This document shows, one piece after another, positions 5,964 through 8,720 of a stretch of DNA of 8,720 nucleotides. Source of the stretch: Anaerolineae bacterium. GTDB lineage: Bacteria; Chloroflexota; Anaerolineae; JAADDB01. The translations under genes were made by a program, and so were the position numbers. How positions within the stretch are numbered: position 1 is the stretch's first letter; each line of letters begins with the position of its first letter. Location of the stretch: NCBI GenBank assembly GCA_015486895.1, contig WFQT01000041.1, forward strand, positions 1-8,720, read 5' to 3'. The notes under the pieces are model-generated. The model ran no database searches and was not told the origin of the DNA. It saw only the letters and a program-made list of their open reading frames with translations.

Positions 5964-6413
5964 TCAGTGTTCGTCTGCGTCACTATACCCCAATGCATCA
6001 ACCAACGGGAGTTTGCCTCTCACAAAGATTCCGCTCCCCCTACCTATTTCTTTTCCTTGCCCATTATATACTATAGACTCAGCAATGATTTGTGTTTTGG
6101 TTTTACTAACAACTTTCCCAATTGATCTCATGCGACCTGATGATATAGGCCTAGTTAAATAAGTTATGAATGATGTCGTTAATACGAAGTAATCTGGCAC
6201 AATGGAATTCGCAGCAAAAAACGCAGCATCATCAAGCATCTTGAAGTAGACAGAGCCGTGCACAGCCCCTGCTGAATGGAATAGTGACTCGCTAGCTTCT
6301 ATTTCTATCTCGGAGCTTTCATTCGAAACTGTAATTCGAGGTTTATATATATCGTTGATGGGGGCAGCTAAGTACATTTTCTCTAAGGCTCGATAGTGTT
6401 TCTCGTCTTTCAT
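5964..6413 (-). CDS. PaaI-family hotdog-fold thioesterase
   Basis: Probably hydrolyses an acyl-CoA thioester; the substrate is unknown. The 149 residues match the length of single-domain hotdog thioesterases. The active-site block is visible as His46 followed by SAGAVHG (His52, Gly53) and then MLDDAAFFAA with Asp61 or Asp62, the pattern of the PaaI-type central helix. The later strands (FITYLTRPISSGRMRSIGKV, then IAESIVYN and GRGSGIFV) fit the fold. The ATG at 6413 is chosen because GGAG lies 6 nt upstream; a GTG at 6425 in the same frame overlaps that site. Base and codon use are clearly more AT-rich than in the neighbours (many ATA, TTA, AGA and AGG codons), which suggests recent acquisition. 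It converges on the oxidoreductase gene and has its own promoter. A link to fatty-acid metabolism with that neighbour is only a suggestion. Confidence 0.83.
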   Translation of the reverse strand: MKDEKHYRALEKMYLAAPINDIYKPRITVSNESSEIEIEASESLFHSAGAVHGSVYFKMLDDAAFFAANSIVPDYFVLTTSFITYLTRPISSGRMRSIGKVVSKTKTQIIAESIVYNGQGKEIGRGSGIFVRGKLPLVDALGYSDADEH

Positions 6414-6564
6414 TTGCTTCTCCACTTAATGCATAACAAAATCTTTTGGTTTCTGGTATGTTGAAGAGTTTCCGCCTGAATGTCTACCCTGAATTGTTGA
6501 TAGGATATATCTTTCGCAGATGTAAAAACCGCTGCCCAGAGGGACGCGAGATGAACTATTGATA

Positions 6565-6594
6565 ATTATATGCCTTGTGCTGTCGTGTTGACAA
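6565..6594 (-). promoter_or_regulatory. Sigma-70 promoter of the thioesterase gene
   Basis: On the minus strand TTGTCA (6594-6589, 5 of 6) is followed after 18 bp by a perfect TATAAT (6570-6565). The predicted start near 6558 gives a leader of about 145 nt. The -35 box lies within a dyad, TGACAATT (6618-6611) facing AATTTGTCA (6597-6589), that could be an operator. Confidence 0.5.
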
Positions 6595-6606
6595 ATTCGA
6601 TTTTGT

Positions 6607-6650
6607 AAGCAATTGTCATGAGCGGATGCACACCGCATAACGATGAAAAT
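6607..6650 (+). repeat. Direct repeat copy 1 (hairpin-bearing, ~45 bp)
   Basis: Matches copy 2 (6750-6796). The right-hand 22 bases (6629-6650) are identical, and the left 19 bases fit AAGCARTTGYCANNAGCGG in both, with a small indel between. A GCGG..CCGC hairpin (6622-6636) is present, with a 7-nt loop. Confidence 0.7.
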
Positions 6651-6745
6651 AAGAACGCTGATTGCGCTGATTCTATAGATTAACGCAGATAATTCTTTAG
6701 GAATCCGTGGGAATCGGCGTTCATCCGCGTTATCAGTGTGCTATT
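6651..6745. repeat. Short inverted-repeat element between the direct repeats
   Basis: The left end (AACGCTGATTGCGCTGATT) is a rough reverse complement of the right end (ATCCGCGTTATCAGTGTGCT), and both halves consist of degenerate 9-11-nt units: CTGATT/CAGAT types on the left, ATCNGNGTT types on the right. It has no coding capacity. It resembles the AACGCTGAT/ATCCGCGTT intergenic repeats I remember from many environmental bacterial genomes; that link is from memory. Confidence 0.5.
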
Positions 6746-6749
6746 TACG

Positions 6750-6796
6750 AAGCAGTTGCCAGAAGCGGTTTGCACACACCGCATAACGATGAAAAT
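6750..6796 (+). repeat. Direct repeat copy 2 (hairpin-bearing, ~47 bp)
   Basis: The second copy lies 143 bp from the first. Its hairpin is GCGGT (6765-6769) with ACCGC (6778-6782), extended by one pair relative to copy 1 while the loop differs, so pairing is kept although the sequence has drifted. It runs directly into a larger dyad next to the phosphorylase promoter. Confidence 0.7.
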
Positions 6797-6819
6797 GCTT
6801 TCCATTATGCGATGTGCGG

Positions 6820-6847
6820 TTGCAACTTCCCCTACAATCCGTATAAT
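6820..6847 (+). promoter_or_regulatory. pdp: Sigma-70 promoter of the pyrimidine-nucleoside phosphorylase gene
   Basis: TTGCAA (6820-6825, 4 of 6) is separated by 16 bp from a perfect TATAAT (6842-6847). The start near 6854 gives a leader of about 65 nt. The -35 box is the right edge of an imperfect dyad (about 6768-6825): TGCACACACCGCATAA on one side and TTATGCGATGTGCGGTTGCA on the other, a possible operator. Confidence 0.55.
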
Positions 6848-6918
6848 TGAGCCTAATCTCAGGCACACATGCCCGATTCGTAGTCGTAAATTCGTGGTTG
6901 CAAGGAGCGTTAAAGTTT

Positions 6919-8223
6919 ATGCGCATGGTAGACATTATCACCCGCAAGCGTGATGGAAAAGAGCTGAGTCAAGAGGAAATTAAGTTTTTCATTCAGCATT
7001 ACGTAGCCGGGGGAATTCCTGATTATCAAGCAGCAGCACTCTGCATGGCCATCTACTTCCGTGGCATGACACATCAAGAGACGACCTACTTGACGCACGC
7101 GATGGCTTTTTCCGGAGAGACGCTGGATTTGCACAATGTGGCAGCCTTTGTCGTGGACAAGCACTCTTCCGGGGGAGTGGGCGATAAAACGACATTAGTC
7201 GTCGCGCCGGTGGTGGCAGCGTTAGGGCAACCAGTTGGGAAGATGTCGGGCCGGGGGTTAAGCTTTACCGGTGGGACGTTGGACAAGTTGGAGTCGATAC
7301 CTGGCTTTACTTCGGAGTTAAGCGTGCAGAAATTCAAGGCCCAGTTGGCAGATATCGGCGTGGTCGTCGCCGGGCAAACTCGCAGTTTAGCGCCAGCGGA
7401 TGGTAAGCTGTACGCGTTGCGTGATGTAACCGGCACAGTCCCGGCGATCCCGCTTATTGCCAGTAGCATCATGAGCAAGAAAATCGCTGCCGGAGCCGAT
7501 GCGATTATCCTGGACGTGAAAGTCGGCGAAGGTGCTTTCCTGGCTAATCTGGACAATGCCAGGGAGCTGTCTCAGGTGATGATGTCCATTGGGAAGAACT
7601 TGGGTCGCAAGATGTTCGCTATCATCTCCGATATGAATCAGCCTTTAGGTTCTGCCGTCGGCAATGCCCTGGAGGTCAAAGAAGCGATTGCAACATTGCA
7701 TGGGGGGGGACCGGCAGACTTCCGAGAGCATGTAGAAGTGATTTCCGCTTACATGCTTTTAGCTGCCGGGAAAGTGCAATCGGAGAAAGAAGGACGGCAG
7801 TCTGTATGCAGGGCCATTGCCGATGGTTCTGCTTGGGCAAAATTCCGGCAGTTTGTCGCTGCTCAGGGTGGAGACTTAGCTTATGTAGATCAGCCGGAGC
7901 GGTTGCCGGTGGCAGCGATCCAGGAGGACTTCCCGGCACCGGCCAGCGGCTACGTGCACCGCATTGCCGCCAAGGAAATTGGCTTGGCAAGTACTGTTCT
8001 CGGCGGCGGTCGAGAGGAAATGGAAGACAAAATCGACCCGGCAGTGGGCGTTGTGGTGCACCACAAGGTAGGCGACCGAGTTATAGCGGGCGAACCCTTG
8101 TTGACGCTGCATGCTAATGACCCGGTACGCTTATCCCAGGCTCTGGAGCTGGTAGATTCAGCGTGCACGATTGCTCCGCAGCCGGTAGAGCCATTGCCGA
8201 TAATTTACGAAGTGCTATGTTGA
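6919..8223 (+). CDS. pdp: Pyrimidine-nucleoside phosphorylase (thymidine/uridine phosphorylase)
   Basis: Splits uridine, thymidine or deoxyuridine with phosphate into the base and (deoxy)ribose-1-phosphate, in nucleoside salvage. The 434 residues equal the Bacillus Pdp length. Visible motifs are the phosphate loop DKHSSGGVGDKTT (80-92, with Lys81 and Ser83), the family signature SGRGLSFTGGTLDKLE (110-125), APADGKLYALRDVTGTV with Arg168, and ASSIMSKKIAAGADAIILDVKVGEGAF with Ser183 and Lys187. These sit at the same positions as in the Geobacillus enzyme. Lys108 is present where, from memory, strict thymidine phosphorylases have Met; that would favour the broad-specificity Pdp type. The C-terminal alpha/beta domain is complete. 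The ATG at 6919 is chosen by homology, with AAGGAG at 6902-6907 (spacing 11); the open frame extends upstream to 6847 but would cross the promoter. A run of eight G at 7702-7709 is in frame. No other salvage gene is adjacent within the window. Confidence 0.95.
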   Translation: MRMVDIITRKRDGKELSQEEIKFFIQHYVAGGIPDYQAAALCMAIYFRGMTHQETTYLTHAMAFSGETLDLHNVAAFVVDKHSSGGVGDKTTLVVAPVVAALGQPVGKMSGRGLSFTGGTLDKLESIPGFTSELSVQKFKAQLADIGVVVAGQTRSLAPADGKLYALRDVTGTVPAIPLIASSIMSKKIAAGADAIILDVKVGEGAFLANLDNARELSQVMMSIGKNLGRKMFAIISDMNQPLGSAVGNALEVKEAIATLHGGGPADFREHVEVISAYMLLAAGKVQSEKEGRQSVCRAIADGSAWAKFRQFVAAQGGDLAYVDQPERLPVAAIQEDFPAPASGYVHRIAAKEIGLASTVLGGGREEMEDKIDPAVGVVVHHKVGDRVIAGEPLLTLHANDPVRLSQALELVDSACTIAPQPVEPLPIIYEVLC

Positions 8224-8720
8224 TGTTCAGGGCTGGGGGACCTCGGAAGTTTTGCGCATTGGGGCGATTCCCGGCAAGGATAGAGGTTGAACGCTGTTGG
8301 GGCCGCGGCATAACGGTCCAGAAAGCCGGGCAGAGCGCCTAAAGTGGGAATGTGAACGCCAGGCCAATCGTTGTAGAGACCAGCCGGGTCTAAGTGAACA
8401 GCGGGGATGCCAGCCCTGTTAGCTCCCAACACGTCCACGGCGACTCGGTCGCCGACGTAAATAGCGTCCTCCGGCGATAACGTGAGTGCGTCCAAAACCA
8501 AGCGAAAAATGTCTGGGTCCGGCTTCTCTATTCCCACTACTGCCGAGTCGAAAATGCGTTCAAAGTAAGGGGCGATGCCTACTTCTTTTAGTATCTCTTC
8601 CACCCGGCCGTCGGCATTGGAAACCACGGACATGCGGTAGCCACGACGACATAGGATTTGCAGTGTATCCCGTAGCCAGGGAAACGTGAACTTCCACAAG
8701 TTACCTCGCTGATTTTCAAC
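8205..8720 (-). CDS. HAD-superfamily hydrolase, C-terminal part (gene continues beyond the right edge)
   Basis: Probably a small-molecule phosphatase of the haloacid-dehalogenase superfamily. The window holds the last 171 residues; the frame is open to the edge, so the N-terminus and the nucleophile motif (DxDGT) are not seen. Visible are NLWKFTFPWLRDTLQILCRRGY leading to motif II (VVSNADG, with the Ser), motif III Lys in GIEKPDPDIF, and motif IV VGDRVAVDVLGANRAG with its acidic residues. The domain normally ends near GALPGFLDRY; about 35 further residues rich in Pro, Ser and Arg have no family pattern and include the stretch that overlaps the phosphorylase gene by 19 bp at the convergent ends. 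A TTG at 8699 could be read as a start but would remove an essential motif, so a longer gene is preferred. The substrate is unknown. Confidence 0.88.
   Translation of the reverse strand, partial: VENQRGNLWKFTFPWLRDTLQILCRRGYRMSVVSNADGRVEEILKEVGIAPYFERIFDSAVVGIEKPDPDIFRLVLDALTLSPEDAIYVGDRVAVDVLGANRAGIPAVHLDPAGLYNDWPGVHIPTLGALPGFLDRYAAAPTAFNLYPCRESPQCAKLPRSPSPEHQHSTS

Noticed and set aside
6426..6638. Open frame of 70 codons on the minus strand directly upstream of the thioesterase
   Set aside because: It has no ribosome site and no recognisable pattern, and the best promoter for the thioesterase (TATAAT at 6570-6565) lies inside it.
6426..6810. Integron attC sites/gene cassette: GCATAAC occurs three times in the same orientation (6430, 6635, 6781), and on the minus strand GTTATGC lies just before the thioesterase start, as in a cassette
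   Set aside because: No paired inner boxes or attC-like fold of 57-141 bp is visible between the motifs, no integrase gene is in the window, and the motif fits the RYYYAAC core imperfectly. A covariance-model attC search of the contig would settle it.
7702..7709. Run of eight G in the phosphorylase gene as a frameshift or phase-variation site
   Set aside because: The reading frame and family motifs continue correctly on both sides, so no frameshift is present; a single run is weak evidence for switching.
1..8720. CRISPR array, defence cluster or prophage genes
   Set aside because: No regularly spaced identical repeats, cas-like proteins, integrases or phage structural proteins are visible; the genes are metabolic, repair and regulatory.

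Overview
The window (about 8.7 kb, moderate G+C) looks like ordinary bacterial chromosome. My best guess is a member of the Chloroflexota. The guess rests on the style of the ECF sigma factor (YRGG.FRSWLLRIVTN), the fused membrane iron-sulfur oxidoreductase, and intergenic repeat types I recall from such genomes. This is inference; no marker gene here proves it.

Layout, left to right. (1) The left edge cuts a tRNA-Leu gene on the minus strand (5' end at about 31). It has its own promoter, whose -10 box overlaps a plus-strand TATAAT. (2) Three plus-strand genes, probably one operon, follow: an ECF sigma factor (88-711), a zinc-finger membrane anti-sigma factor (754-1470) and the DNA glycosylase MutM/Fpg (1496-2305). 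A small single-pass membrane protein (2323-2535) converges on them. (3) An unrecognised plus-strand gene (2874-3527) comes next. Its pattern suggests a zincin-type metallopeptidase fold that has lost the HExxH motif. (4) An intergenic region holds a period-8 repeat, a perfect Crp/Fnr-type palindrome and a sigma-70 promoter. These precede a large membrane Fe-S oxidoreductase (3833-5878) with the architecture of ETF:menaquinone oxidoreductases (FadF/EMO type). A perfect 15-bp-stem hairpin follows it. (5) An AT-rich minus-strand hotdog thioesterase (5964-6413) has its own promoter and looks like an acquired gene. (6) A repeat-rich stretch (6607-6825) contains two degenerate copies of a ~45-bp hairpin-bearing direct repeat around a ~95-bp inverted-repeat element. 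It leads into the promoter of pyrimidine-nucleoside phosphorylase (6919-8223). (7) A HAD-family hydrolase on the minus strand (8205-8720) overlaps the end of that gene and runs off the right edge.

How the genes may work together. The sigma/anti-sigma pair is a membrane-sensing switch, and mutM may be carried on its transcript. The Fe-S oxidoreductase would pass electrons, probably from acyl-CoA oxidation, to menaquinone under Crp/Fnr-type control. The phosphorylase salvages pyrimidine nucleosides. I did not find a clear new multi-gene system. The most unusual items are the active-site-less zincin-like protein, the Crp/Fnr site before the oxidoreductase and the structured repeat cluster at 6607-6825.
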